Below, piece after piece: positions 18,878-27,601 of a DNA stretch of 64,000 nucleotides. The DNA comes from Devosia sp. SD17-2 (GTDB taxonomy: Bacteria; Pseudomonadota; Alphaproteobacteria; Rhizobiales; Devosiaceae): the NCBI RefSeq assembly GCF_029201565.1, contig NZ_CP104002.1:1009001-1073000 (forward strand), written 5' to 3'. Under the pieces are notes generated by a model. The model had not been told where the DNA came from. It ran no database searches and saw only the letters and a program-made list of their open reading frames with translations. Both the position numbers and the translations under genes were made by a program. Position 1 is the first letter of the stretch. Each line of letters starts with the position of its first letter.

Positions 18878-19377
18878 GACTGAAGCTCTTTCTGGTGAGG
18901 CTGGGGGGCGGCCGGCGCCTGGTGGCGCATCGGCCGCGCGGGAACGCCGGCGACGGTTTGTCCGGGCGCAACGTCGCGGGTGACGACGGAGCCGGCGCCG
19001 ATGAGGGCGCCTTCGCCAATGGTGATGCCGGCAAGGATGGTGGCATTGGAGCCGATGGAGGCATTGCGGCAGACGCGCGTGGGAACCACGGACCAGTCGG
19101 CCGCCCCCTGCAGTTCACCACTCTCGGTGGTGGCGCGCGGGTAGAGGTCGTTGGTGAACATCACGCCGTGGCCGATGAACACGCCGTCCTCGATAACGAC
19201 GCCTTCGCAGATGAAGGAATGGCTCGATATCTTGCAGTTCTCGCCAACACTGGCGTTCTTCTGGATTTCCACGAAGCTGCCGACGCGACTGTTCCTGCCG
19301 ATCGAGCAGCCGTAGAGATTGACGAGGTCGGGCTGGAAGATCACCACGCCCTCACCCATCGTCACCTGCTGCATCAT
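18874..19377 (-). CDS. Sugar N-acetyltransferase, WbpD/WlbB-like beta-helix
   Basis: A 167-residue left-handed beta-helix acetyltransferase and first gene of the six-gene minus-strand operon. Repeats run through most of the chain (GCSIGRNSRVGSFVEIQKNASVGENCKISSH, VVIEDGVFIGHGVMFTND, ASIGSNATILAGITIGEGALIGAGSVV), ending GVPARPMRH. HGVMFTNDLYPRA is characteristic of WbpD-type enzymes that acetylate the 3-amino group. I chose the first of two adjacent ATGs (19377), with AGAGG upstream; a longer frame to 19470 adds a proline/cysteine stretch without family character. CoA binding and catalysis are inferred from the family. Confidence 0.88.
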   Translation of the reverse strand: MMQQVTMGEGVVIFQPDLVNLYGCSIGRNSRVGSFVEIQKNASVGENCKISSHSFICEGVVIEDGVFIGHGVMFTNDLYPRATTESGELQGAADWSVVPTRVCRNASIGSNATILAGITIGEGALIGAGSVVTRDVAPGQTVAGVPARPMRHQAPAAPQPHQKELQS

Positions 19378-19640
19378 GGTCTTGCCCTCTTGCCGGCAGC
19401 GGTTCGCCGGTGTTGGACAAAAATCTAGCGACGCCCCGGTTGGCAGCAATTTTCCAATGTATCTAGGCAAGTAACCCGGCCAGCAGGGACGGCGGCCGAT
19501 AAGCGGCTTTCTGCTTAGCTTGGTGCGCTGGTATAAGTAGATAGAGCTAGCGAGGCGGGGCGCGCCCGCTTGCTATCGGTAAGGGCCTGTCGGTGGCGCC
19601 TTGTCACGACACGGTTGTTCGCGAGGAGGCCGTCTTGTCG

Positions 19641-21347
19641 ATGATGGTTGCCAGCGCTGCCCCCAATTCGCTCGGCGACGTGGTGCGCCAGGCGCGTGGG
19701 CATTTGATTGTGCTGTTTCTGCTCAGCGTCACCTCCAACATATTGATGCTGACCGGCTCGGTTTTCATGCTGCAGGTCTATGACCTCGTCATTCCGAGCC
19801 GCTCGCCGGAAACGCTGGTGGCGCTGACGGCGCTGGTGGTGGTGCTGTTCGGCTTTTACGCTGTCATCGAGTGGATCCGGGCGCGTATGGCAGGGCGCAT
19901 CGGGGGACTTCTGCACGACCGGCTGAGCCAGCGCCTGTTTCCGCTGACCATGCGGATGAAGCTTAACCAGAGCCATCTGCGGCTGAGCAATCCGGTGCAG
20001 GATCTCGACCAGGTGCGCATGTTTGTCTCCGGGCCGGGGGCGATTTCGCTGCTCGATGTGCCCTGGGTGCCGATCTATCTGGCGCTGGCGTTTTACCTGC
20101 ATCCCTGGCTGGGCATGCTGGCGCTGGCGGGTGGGCTCATGATGACGCTGTTGCTGGTGCTCAACGAGCTGAATTCGCATCGGCCTGCCATGGCGACGAC
20201 TGCCGCAGCGGCGGAACGGGCCGCGCTGTCGCGCGACGCCGACACAAATGCGGAATCTATCTTTGCCATGGGCATGCAGGACGCGGTGACCCATCGCTGG
20301 GGCCGCGCCGCCGAACAATTGGTGCGCACCCAGACGCGTTCGTTCGACCGCATGGCGTTTTACGGGTCACTCACCAAGGGGTTTCGCTATCTGCTGCAGT
20401 CTGCCGTGCTGGCACTGGGGGCGTATCTCGTCATTCAGAACCAGGCGACGGGCGGGGTGATGATCGCGGCCTCGATCCTCACGTCGCGGGCGCTGGCGCC
20501 GATCGAGCAGGTGGTGGCGCACTGGCGCAATTTCGTCAGCGCACGGCAGGCGGGAGGCAGGGTCAATCGCATGCTGCAGGTTTCGCTCGAGCCAGTGCGG
20601 CCGACGCGGCTCCCGATCCTGCGCCAGAGCGTCAGCGTTGAAAATCTCTCAACCGGGATCGACCGTGATCATGCTCCAGTGGCACGCGGCGTGAATTTTA
20701 CGCTCAATGCCGGCGACGGCCTCGGGATCATCGGGCCCTCGGGCGCCGGAAAATCCTCGGTGGCCCGGGCGCTGGTGGGTGTCTGGCCGGTGCTGGCCGG
20801 GGCGATCCGGCTGGATGGGTCGGAGCTGGCGCATTTCGACGCCAAGGAACTGGGCGCGGCCACCGGATATCTGCCGCAGGCGGTGGAACTGCTCGACGGC
20901 ACGATTGCCGAAATTATCGGCCGGTTCGACGAGAACCACGATACCGAGGCTATCCTCGAGGCGGCCTGGGCCGCAGGGGTGCATGGGCTCATCTCATCCC
21001 TGCCCAATGGCTACGAAACCCGGCTGGGTCCGCACGGCTCCAACCTTTCGGCAGGGCAGCGCCAGCGTGTCGGACTTGCACGGGCCCTTTATGGAAACCC
21101 TTTTCTGATTGTGCTCGACGAGCCCAATTCCAATCTGGACATGGAGGGGGACGAGGCGTTGACCGGGGCGATCCTGAACGCGCGCAGGCGGGGGGCGATC
21201 GTCGTGGTCGTGGCCCATAGACCAAGCGCGGTCGCGGCGGTGGACAAGCTGTTGTTCATGCGCGATGGCCGACAGGCGGCGTTCGGCAACAAGGGTGAGG
21301 TGCTCGAACAGGTGGCGCTGCCGCCCGCGCGGGGCCGCGATGCGTGA
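19641..21347 (+). CDS. Type I secretion ABC permease/ATPase, PrtD/PrsD-like
   Basis: Inner-membrane exporter of a type I secretion system, 568 residues, without the C39-like N-terminal domain seen in the second exporter here. Membrane segments run through about residues 20-300 (LIVLFLLSVTSNILMLTGSVFMLQVYDLVIPSRS is a PrtD hallmark). The ATPase domain carries Walker A GPSGAGKSS near residue 364, signature LSAGQRQRV and Walker B LIVLDEPNSNLD. GAGGAGG at 19623-19629 sits five bases before an in-frame TTG at 19635 and eleven before the ATG at 19641, so the TTG is an alternative start. It is coupled to the adaptor gene. The layout recalls PrsDE next to the pss genes in Rhizobium. Confidence 0.92.
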   Translation: MMVASAAPNSLGDVVRQARGHLIVLFLLSVTSNILMLTGSVFMLQVYDLVIPSRSPETLVALTALVVVLFGFYAVIEWIRARMAGRIGGLLHDRLSQRLFPLTMRMKLNQSHLRLSNPVQDLDQVRMFVSGPGAISLLDVPWVPIYLALAFYLHPWLGMLALAGGLMMTLLLVLNELNSHRPAMATTAAAAERAALSRDADTNAESIFAMGMQDAVTHRWGRAAEQLVRTQTRSFDRMAFYGSLTKGFRYLLQSAVLALGAYLVIQNQATGGVMIAASILTSRALAPIEQVVAHWRNFVSARQAGGRVNRMLQVSLEPVRPTRLPILRQSVSVENLSTGIDRDHAPVARGVNFTLNAGDGLGIIGPSGAGKSSVARALVGVWPVLAGAIRLDGSELAHFDAKELGAATGYLPQAVELLDGTIAEIIGRFDENHDTEAILEAAWAAGVHGLISSLPNGYETRLGPHGSNLSAGQRQRVGLARALYGNPFLIVLDEPNSNLDMEGDEALTGAILNARRRGAIVVVVAHRPSAVAAVDKLLFMRDGRQAAFGNKGEVLEQVALPPARGRDA

Positions 21348-22689
21348 TCCCCTGCGCCTTGGCGGGCCGAGAATAAAGCCGCTCCGGCCGCAGGACCATT
21401 TCCTTGGGAGCCTGCACCGCCATGCCGTGCTCGGGCTGATCGTTGTCGCGGTACTGGTGCTGGGGCTCGGCGGCTGGGTCGCTCTGGCTCAGGTCGAGAG
21501 CGCGGTGATCGCCCAGGGGATCGTGGTGGTGGAGGGTGGTTCGCGAAAAGTCCAGCATCCGGAAGGTGGTATCGTTCGCGAGATCCTCGTGGCGGACAAT
21601 GATGAAGTCACCACGGGACAATTGCTGGTGCGGCTCGACGATGTGTTCGCGCAGGCCGAACTGGGCGTGATGAAGACCCAACTGCGTGAAGCGCTTGGGA
21701 CCAGTGCCCGGCTTTCTGCCGAGAGCGTTGGGAGTACGTCCATGACCATGCTCAAGGTGGCGGGTGTGCTCGAAGGCGACCCGCTGCTCGAGCAGGTGCT
21801 GGTCGAGCAGCTTCGCCTGTTGATGACGCGAAAACAGTCACTCGACAGCTCGGTGTCCCGGATCAAGGAATTGATGACCGAGAAAGAAGCGCTGATCGCC
21901 GGGCAGGAGGCCCAGATCACCGCTTATTCCAGCCAGCTCGATATTGTCACTGAGGAACTGGGGCAGCTCGAAACCCTGACCGGGCAGGCGCTGGTGTCGA
22001 ACCAGCGCGTCAATGATGTCCGGCTCAGCAAGGCGGAGATCGAGGGGCAATTGGCGGGCGTGCGTTCCGCCATTGCCTCGACGCAAAGCTCAATCGCGGA
22101 GTTGCGGCTGCAGTCCGAGCAGACGGTGAGCGATTTTCGGAGCCAGGCGCTGGTGGAGTTGCAGCGGGTCTCGCAGACGATAGCGGAGGTGAGCGAGAAG
22201 ATCATCGCGGCTGAAGCCCGGCTCGCGCGGCTGGAAATTCGCGCGCCCGTCGACGGGATTGTGCACGAATCGAGCGTGCATACAGTGGGTGGAGTGGTGT
22301 CGCCCGCCGATGTACTGATGCTGATCGTGCCGCGCGCGGTCCACCTGGTGGTTGATCTGCGGGTGCGGCCCACGGACGTGACCCGGCTTCATGTGGGCCA
22401 GCCGGCCGATGTGCGCCTGTTGAGCTTTGACACGCGCAGCACGCCGCTGTTGGTTGGCAAGGTCGACGCGATTGCGCCTGATCTGCTGCGCGATCCGGTG
22501 ACGGGGATGGACTATTTCTCGGTGCGGGTCGATGTGGCCGATGAGGAATTGATCAATCTTCCGGCCGACGCGCAGCTGACGCCGGGCATGCCGGCCGAGG
22601 GCTTTTTCCAGACGGGCGCGCGGTCCGTCTGGTCTTATCTGATGGGGCCGATCGAAGAGCGGTTTCTCCGGACATTCCGGGAAGGCTGA
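21340..22689 (+). CDS. Type I secretion membrane fusion protein, HlyD/PrsE family
   Basis: Periplasmic adaptor linking the ABC exporter to an outer-membrane channel. The 449 residues begin with a cytoplasmic stretch and a single membrane helix (about residues 30-50). A biotinyl-lipoyl half (VESAVIAQGIVVVEGGSRKVQHPEGGIVREI), a long coiled-coil hairpin (about 110-300), the second lipoyl half (EIRAPVDGIVHESSVHT) and the beta-barrel region ending FFQTGARSVWSYLMGPIEERF follow, all standard for HlyD/PrtE. The start overlaps the exporter stop by eight bases. Its stop directly abuts the stop of the convergent BY-kinase gene. No TolC-like gene is in the window. Confidence 0.92.
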   Translation: MRDPLRLGGPRIKPLRPQDHFLGSLHRHAVLGLIVVAVLVLGLGGWVALAQVESAVIAQGIVVVEGGSRKVQHPEGGIVREILVADNDEVTTGQLLVRLDDVFAQAELGVMKTQLREALGTSARLSAESVGSTSMTMLKVAGVLEGDPLLEQVLVEQLRLLMTRKQSLDSSVSRIKELMTEKEALIAGQEAQITAYSSQLDIVTEELGQLETLTGQALVSNQRVNDVRLSKAEIEGQLAGVRSAIASTQSSIAELRLQSEQTVSDFRSQALVELQRVSQTIAEVSEKIIAAEARLARLEIRAPVDGIVHESSVHTVGGVVSPADVLMLIVPRAVHLVVDLRVRPTDVTRLHVGQPADVRLLSFDTRSTPLLVGKVDAIAPDLLRDPVTGMDYFSVRVDVADEELINLPADAQLTPGMPAEGFFQTGARSVWSYLMGPIEERFLRTFREG

Positions 22690-23451
22690 TCAGACCTGGT
22701 AATTGCTGTTCTTTCCGGTTTCGTAGCGGCATTTGTTGAGCACGACGCCGAGGAGACGGGTCCGCTCGCTCAGCTGACGTTCGGCTACGTCGATATCGGC
22801 GACCGTGCTTTCTTCAGCGGCGACGACAAGCAGGCTGGCCTCGACCCGAGGAAGGAGGCCCAGGCACTCGTCGCCTTCGACGAGGGCCGGCAGATTGTAG
22901 ACGATGATGTCGGCACCAAGCTCGGTCTTGAGCCGGTTCAACACCGCCGTCGCCGTGGCGCCGTGGAGCAGTTCGGCGACGTGATTGGTTGAGGGGGCGC
23001 TGGTGCCGACGACGAGATTGTCGCCGAAGCGGACGAGAAAATCCTCGCTCCGGCATTTGCCGCGCAGGAAATCCTCGGTCGAGTAGCGTCCCGAGTGCCC
23101 GAAGATGCGGGAAAGGTTGTGGCCGCGCAATTCGAGGTCGATCAGCGCCACCTTGAAATTCTCAAGCCGGGCGAGACTGATGGCCAAATTTGCTGCCACG
23201 GTGGCCCTGCCGCAATCGGCCGTCGGAGCGGAAATGCCCAGTGTGTTCCAGCCGTGCTCTCTGGCGTCGCGCAGCACTTTGGTGCGCAGGACATCAAAGG
23301 CCTCGGCGCCGGGATCGCGACGGTTGAGCGCGATAACCCGCTGGCGCTCAAGCCGCCAGATGTCGAGCTCGAGGGGGGCGAGGGCCGACCAGGCCAGTTC
23401 TAGATTGGGATTGGCCATGAGTGGGCCGAGATCTCCGTTGAGTGTGTCCAT
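22690..23451 (-). CDS. Polysaccharide BY-kinase-like P-loop protein with degenerate Walker A
   Basis: A 253-residue protein of the CpsD/Wzc-C tyrosine-kinase/ParA-like family, encoded just after the Wzc-like gene. Recognisable parts are the N-terminal EAFDVLRTKVL segment (the family EAYR-type oligomerisation motif), the nucleotide loop at residues 74-90 and the Walker A' strand VALIDLELRG (D105). Where active members read GEGKTT, this protein reads DCGRAT: the P-loop lysine is arginine (R82) and the Mg-binding Ser/Thr is alanine (A83). The C-terminus (NKCRYETGKNSNYQV) has only two tyrosines rather than a cluster. It may regulate chain length without kinase activity. Confidence 0.85.
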   Translation of the reverse strand: MDTLNGDLGPLMANPNLELAWSALAPLELDIWRLERQRVIALNRRDPGAEAFDVLRTKVLRDAREHGWNTLGISAPTADCGRATVAANLAISLARLENFKVALIDLELRGHNLSRIFGHSGRYSTEDFLRGKCRSEDFLVRFGDNLVVGTSAPSTNHVAELLHGATATAVLNRLKTELGADIIVYNLPALVEGDECLGLLPRVEASLLVVAAEESTVADIDVAERQLSERTRLLGVVLNKCRYETGKNSNYQV

Positions 23452-23454
23452 GAT

Positions 23455-25008
23455 CTAGCGGCTCGCTGTGGTTTTGCGGGAGGCGGAAAAGGCGGGGGCA
23501 GGAACGGGGGCGGGGCCGCGGCGCGCGCCGAGGCCAAGTTTGGTGCCCACGCGCTTGATGAGGCGGGGTAGCCAGCTGTAGCCGGCGGCCGGACGCTCGA
23601 TATAGGGCACGGTGATGTAAGGGGTGATCTGGAGCCGCGAGACCAGCTCGGCTGGCCGGCGGATACGCCGGTTGAAGAATTCGGGCACGACCAGCGTGGC
23701 CAGCGCGATGCCCAGCGCCGCAAGCCCGCCGCCGAGAATCAGCAGGCGCTGACCCGGGCCCTGCGGCCTTTGCGGGGGAACGGCGCTTTCGATCAGCGAC
23801 AGACGTTCGCCCTTGAGCAGGAGTTCGATCTGCTGGCCAGTCGAGGCTTCGGCGAGGCGCGAGACAGTCACATCATATTGCGCCTGCAGGTTCTGACGAT
23901 TGCGCTGGAGGGAATTGAGGGCGGTTTCGATACCGGGCGTCGCTTCGATGGATGCGGTCAGGGTGGCCAGCGATTTTTCGAGCTGGGCGCGTTCGTCGGC
24001 AATCTCCTCAAGGCGCTCGCGGATATCGAACATTTCCGAGCTCTGGATGGCGGTGTCGTCATCCGCAACCGTGTCGCCGGATGCACCATTGGCGTCGGCT
24101 TCGCCGCTGGTCGTGGCTGGAGCGGGAGCCATCAAGCTCTTTTCAAGCGCGTCGATGCGGCCGCGCAGGGCAACGAGGGTGGGGCTGTCGTCGCTGAAGG
24201 CGGCGCTCTGCTGCACGAGCAGCTGGCGGAGCGAGGCCAGGGTCTGTTCGTCCGGAGTGACCGGATTGGTCATGAGGCTGAGCGGGCGAGATTGAAGCGA
24301 CAGACGTCGACGGTTAAGCCCGGCCTCTTCCTGCGCCAGCACCAGCAGACGCCCCTGCTGAGTGGTCTGCTGGTTGCGACGGAAGTCGATACTGTCGGGC
24401 AGGGCGCTGAAATTCTCGTTCTTGAAGGAGAGGATCTGCTCCTCGATGAGGCGTAGCGAGGCGTTCAGACGGGCAGTTTCTGCGTTGAAGAAGGTCACGG
24501 TTTCGCGGGCGCGCTCGGTACGCAGCTCAACGTCTTTCTTGAGGATCATGGCGACGAGTTCGTTGACCACTGTGGCAGCGGTTCCGGGGCGGTCGGCCTT
24601 AAAGGAAATCTGGAACACGGTGGCTGTGGCGCCGCTGCCTGTACCGACCGGGATCGGGTCGATGGCAAAGCGGGACTCCATATCGGTGACGATGTCGGTT
24701 TCGCTCATCCGCGGCCGGCTGGCGTAGAGTTTGAAGCGATCGGCCAGGGCGAGAAGGCTCTCGCGGGAGAGCACGTCCTCCTGGATGATCTGGAACTGTT
24801 CGGCGGCACCGGTGGGCACGGTCGACTTGGCCAGATCGGTTGGGATCTGCGGTGATTCGACGAGGATGCGCGCGGACGCCCGATAGGACACCGGCCAGAG
24901 GGAAATGGCGACGAACAAGGCAGCGCCGGCCAGGATCAGGACCGTCAGGAAGGTGGGCAGCCGGCGCCGAAACAGGGCGAAGTAGAAACCGAAATCAAAA
25001 TTCGACAA
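23455..25008 (-). CDS. Wzc-like chain-length/co-polymerase protein (Wzz and GNVR domains)
   Basis: Inner-membrane co-polymerase controlling polysaccharide length and export. The N-terminal helix (FLTVLILAGAALFVAISLW) is followed by YRASARILVESPQIP, the Wzz start. A large periplasmic region rich in coiled coil follows (about residues 150-380) and a second helix (LLILGGGLAALGIALATLVVPEFF) precedes a proline-rich cytoplasmic tail without an ATPase. The kinase part is the separate gene three bases downstream. I prefer the TTG start at 25008, which has GGGAGACGG upstream; the in-frame ATG at 25044 adds 12 Cys/Arg-rich residues and lacks a ribosome-binding site. Confidence 0.85.
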   Translation of the reverse strand: MSNFDFGFYFALFRRRLPTFLTVLILAGAALFVAISLWPVSYRASARILVESPQIPTDLAKSTVPTGAAEQFQIIQEDVLSRESLLALADRFKLYASRPRMSETDIVTDMESRFAIDPIPVGTGSGATATVFQISFKADRPGTAATVVNELVAMILKKDVELRTERARETVTFFNAETARLNASLRLIEEQILSFKNENFSALPDSIDFRRNQQTTQQGRLLVLAQEEAGLNRRRLSLQSRPLSLMTNPVTPDEQTLASLRQLLVQQSAAFSDDSPTLVALRGRIDALEKSLMAPAPATTSGEADANGASGDTVADDDTAIQSSEMFDIRERLEEIADERAQLEKSLATLTASIEATPGIETALNSLQRNRQNLQAQYDVTVSRLAEASTGQQIELLLKGERLSLIESAVPPQRPQGPGQRLLILGGGLAALGIALATLVVPEFFNRRIRRPAELVSRLQITPYITVPYIERPAAGYSWLPRLIKRVGTKLGLGARRGPAPVPAPAFSASRKTTASR

Positions 25009-25228
25009 TGCCGTCTCCCTGCATCTGCCACACCGAGTTTGCATCCGGATGATGCATGCGCGGTCAATGATGGGTGACGATACGGGAGCGCCCGGCCTTG
25101 AATATTGCCAACTTGGGTAGTCGTTTGCGGCCGCTACGTCGCTTGGGCTAAGCCGCAGTGGTCGGTTCTGGTCGGGGCTGTCGCGGGATAGGATGCCCTA
25201 CCATAGCTTTGAGAGGGCGGGTCGAACC

Positions 25229-26506
25229 ATGCCGATTTTGCAAAAGCGAGCCAGATCGCAAAAACACGTCCTGTTCTGGGCTGTCCTGATGGCTTCAGTC
25301 GCGGCATCGCCCATGGCGGCCCAGGCCGAGGCGCTCGTGCCGATGACGCGGCTCAAGCTGACCGTGGTGCAATTTGTCACCTCACTCGGTGAGTATCGCA
25401 ACTGGGACGCGCTCGGCGGGGAATTCGACGTGGCTGCAGATGGGTCGATCAATGTGCCATCGTTGGGCCCGATATCCATCGCAAACATGTCGGCCGACCA
25501 ACTGGGCAGCGAAATCGCCACGCGGCTTCAGACAAAGCTCGGCCTGCTCGAAAAGCCGGATGCCACGGTGCAGGTGGTGCAATATCCGCCTGTATATGTG
25601 GCAGGTGATGTCACGACGCCGGGAGAGTTTGCGTATCGCCCGGGCATGAGCGTTATCCAGGCATTGGCCATGGCCGGCGGCGAGCGCCGCATGGATATGG
25701 AACGCGGCCTCAGCGAGACCATCAGGCTCGAAACCGACCTGTTGGGCTATGAGAGCGATATCGTTCGTCTTCAGGCCCGGCTGGCGCGGCTCAAGGCAGA
25801 ATTTACTCATGAGAGCGCGATCGAGTTTCCGATCGTGCTCGACCCGCTCGATCCTGTGATTGCCGAAATCCTCGAGCAGGAAAAGCGCATTTTCGCCGCC
25901 CATGGTAATGAGATGGCGCGACAGAAAACCGGCCTGATCGACCTCGATGCGCTCTACGAGGCTGAGATTGATGCGCTGGGACAAAAGCTGGCGGCGGTGG
26001 ACGAGCAGATTACGCGTACCGAGCAGCAGGTTGCGTCGATCCGTGAACTGGTCGCCAAAGGCTCTGCCACGGCGTCGCGGTTGAGCGACATCGAACGCGA
26101 ACTCGCCAATCTGCGGTCCGAGCGGCTCGATATCGTCATTTCTACCATGACGGCGCGGGAAAACCTCAACCACTCCCAGCGCGAACTGGCCAAGATCGAA
26201 GACGAGCAACAGTCCGAGACGGCGCGGTCTCTGCAGGAGGAGCAGGGCAAGCTGGAAAAGATCCTGCAGCAGCAGGCGGCGACGCGGCGCATGTTGGTGA
26301 AGTCGGTCGAAACCGACAACAACATGGTCCTTGCCGGGCAGATCCAGAGGACCCTGGCCTATGCGATCGTGCGGCAGAAGGGCGAGGAGGTCATCACCCT
26401 CGCCGCAACGGAAACCAGCCAGCTGCAGCCAGGTGATCTGATCAAGGTGACATTGGTGGAAGCGCCGGCTCGCCCTTCAGATACGGCAATGGCACCGGCT
26501 CAATAG
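25229..26506 (+). CDS. Polysaccharide export protein, OPX/ExoF-like
   Basis: Secreted export protein of 425 residues. A signal peptide is clear (basic start MPILQKRARSQKH, hydrophobic core VLFWAVLMASVAAS, cleavage near MAAQA/EA) and has no lipobox cysteine, unlike Wza. The polysaccharide export (PES) domain spans about 32-115 (GEFDVAADGSINVPSLGPISIANMSADQL). An SLBB-type domain follows (PPVYVAGDVTTPGEFAYRPGMSVIQALAMAGGE), then a long helical coiled-coil part and a final strand-rich piece ending LQPGDLIKVTLVE. Length and architecture resemble Sinorhizobium ExoF. The ATG at 25229 is used, with GAGAGGGCGGG upstream. Confidence 0.87.
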   Translation: MPILQKRARSQKHVLFWAVLMASVAASPMAAQAEALVPMTRLKLTVVQFVTSLGEYRNWDALGGEFDVAADGSINVPSLGPISIANMSADQLGSEIATRLQTKLGLLEKPDATVQVVQYPPVYVAGDVTTPGEFAYRPGMSVIQALAMAGGERRMDMERGLSETIRLETDLLGYESDIVRLQARLARLKAEFTHESAIEFPIVLDPLDPVIAEILEQEKRIFAAHGNEMARQKTGLIDLDALYEAEIDALGQKLAAVDEQITRTEQQVASIRELVAKGSATASRLSDIERELANLRSERLDIVISTMTARENLNHSQRELAKIEDEQQSETARSLQEEQGKLEKILQQQAATRRMLVKSVETDNNMVLAGQIQRTLAYAIVRQKGEEVITLAATETSQLQPGDLIKVTLVEAPARPSDTAMAPAQ

Positions 26507-26514
26507 CCGGTGCC
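26491..26514 (+). terminator. Hairpin spanning the stop of the export gene
   Basis: A perfect 10-bp stem GGCACCGGCT / AGCCGGTGCC with loop CAAT includes the export gene's stop codon. There is no T-run, so it may protect the mRNA or terminate weakly. The bases GGCTCAATAGCCGGTGCC recur almost exactly at about 26540, at the end of the convergent sugar transferase. Confidence 0.55.
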
Positions 26515-26544
26515 AGGGGCAATTCGTGGGGGCTGGCACCAGGC

Positions 26545-27228
26545 TCAGTAGCCGGTGCCGCCCAAGACCACACCGACTGTCCGGAAGATGGTGCGGATGT
26601 CCGTGGCCGCCGAGATGGTGCCCCAATAAAGCTCGTCATAACGCGCCCGTTCGGCAAAACTGCAATTGTTGCGTTCGCTGATCTGCCAGAGGCCGGTGAG
26701 GCCAGGGCGCAGGTCGTAATAGGCAAAACCCTCATAGAGCAGACGCTGCTGCGGCATCATCGGGCGTGGCCCGACAATGCTCATGTCGCCGATGAGCACG
26801 TTCCACAGCTGGGGCAGTTCATCGAGCGAATAGCGGCGGAGGAACGGACCGATAGCGGTGAGCCGCGGATCACGGCGCAGCTTCTGGTGCTTGTCCCATT
26901 CGGCCTTTTCGGCCGGGTTGGCGTCGAGATAGGCCTCGAGTGCCTTATCGGCGTCCGGCACCATGGAGCGCAGTTTCCAAAGGAGAAACACGTGGCCATG
27001 GCGGCCGATGCGCGGCTGCCGGTAAAAGGCCGGGCCGCCATCCATCCGGACGAGGAGCGCCATGACCAGTATCAGTGGCAGGGTCAGCGGCGCGCTCAGC
27101 AGCACGAGGGTGATGTCGATCAGGCGCTTGACCACTCTATATCCCTGACGCCGCCCGGTACGTGGTATCCAGGCTGAGCGCGCGCGCGCGCCCATGACAG
27201 CCTGGCCTTCAACGAAGTGTTCGAGCAT
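26545..27228 (-). CDS. Undecaprenyl-phosphate sugar phosphotransferase, ExoY/WbaP-like
   Basis: Priming enzyme that moves a sugar-1-phosphate from a nucleotide sugar to undecaprenyl phosphate. The 227-residue form has only the catalytic bacterial sugar transferase domain: a membrane-embedded helix (LIDITLVLLSAPLTLPLILVMALLV), then FYRQPRIGRHGHVFLLWKLRSM, RRYSLDELPQLWNVLIGDMSIVGPRPMMP with the DE active-site pair, and LRPGLTGLWQISERN. These are family-defining. The N-terminal 30 residues are basic. It faces the ExoF-like gene across 38 bases; in S. meliloti exoY and exoF are also neighbours. Confidence 0.93.
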   Translation of the reverse strand: MLEHFVEGQAVMGARARSAWIPRTGRRQGYRVVKRLIDITLVLLSAPLTLPLILVMALLVRMDGGPAFYRQPRIGRHGHVFLLWKLRSMVPDADKALEAYLDANPAEKAEWDKHQKLRRDPRLTAIGPFLRRYSLDELPQLWNVLIGDMSIVGPRPMMPQQRLLYEGFAYYDLRPGLTGLWQISERNNCSFAERARYDELYWGTISAATDIRTIFRTVGVVLGGTGY

Positions 27229-27601
27229 TTGTCGTCCCCAAAAATCTGTTAGCGCGACGTTAACGGCGTTCAGCAGCTACAGAATTCCGCCGTGTGAGCT
27301 ATGGGGTGGGCGAGAGGGCGGGGTTTTGGTCCTCCGGGCTAATCATCCGCTAAACAACATAGTGTTTCGGGCACTCGTCGGCGGATGAGGACTAGGCTCA
27401 ACGGCGTATTTGCCGGGTGAGCGATGGCCGGATGGGGCACGACCATACACTTTTGGGCGGCGTGCTAGTCGACATGGCTTAGTGGCACGAAATCTTGGGC
27501 TCAAACCCCTGCGCCAGGTTAAGAATATGTAGGTATTTGGGCCGCACGCCAGCGCGCCTAGCGTCTGCGCACTGCCTTATCCAGGCAGAGGAGGCGGGAG
27601 C
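27229..27601. other. Divergent intergenic region before wecB
   Basis: A 373-base gap between the divergent sugar transferase gene and wecB. It must hold two promoters. I see a GTTAAC-centred sequence near 27259 and a strong ribosome-binding site (GAGGAGGCGGGAG) before wecB, but no hairpin with a T-run and no credible protein gene; a 64-codon frame at 27194-27388 overlaps the transferase gene in antisense. Confidence 0.5.

Noticed and set aside
25100..25107. GAATATTG, half of the murQ palindrome, upstream of the export gene
   Set aside because: The other half (ATTCC) is missing and there is no partner site 32 bp away, so it is probably a chance match.
27194..27388. A 64-codon plus-strand frame across the sugar transferase 5' end
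   Set aside because: Antisense to the transferase start and its promoter region, low-complexity composition, no ribosome-binding site.
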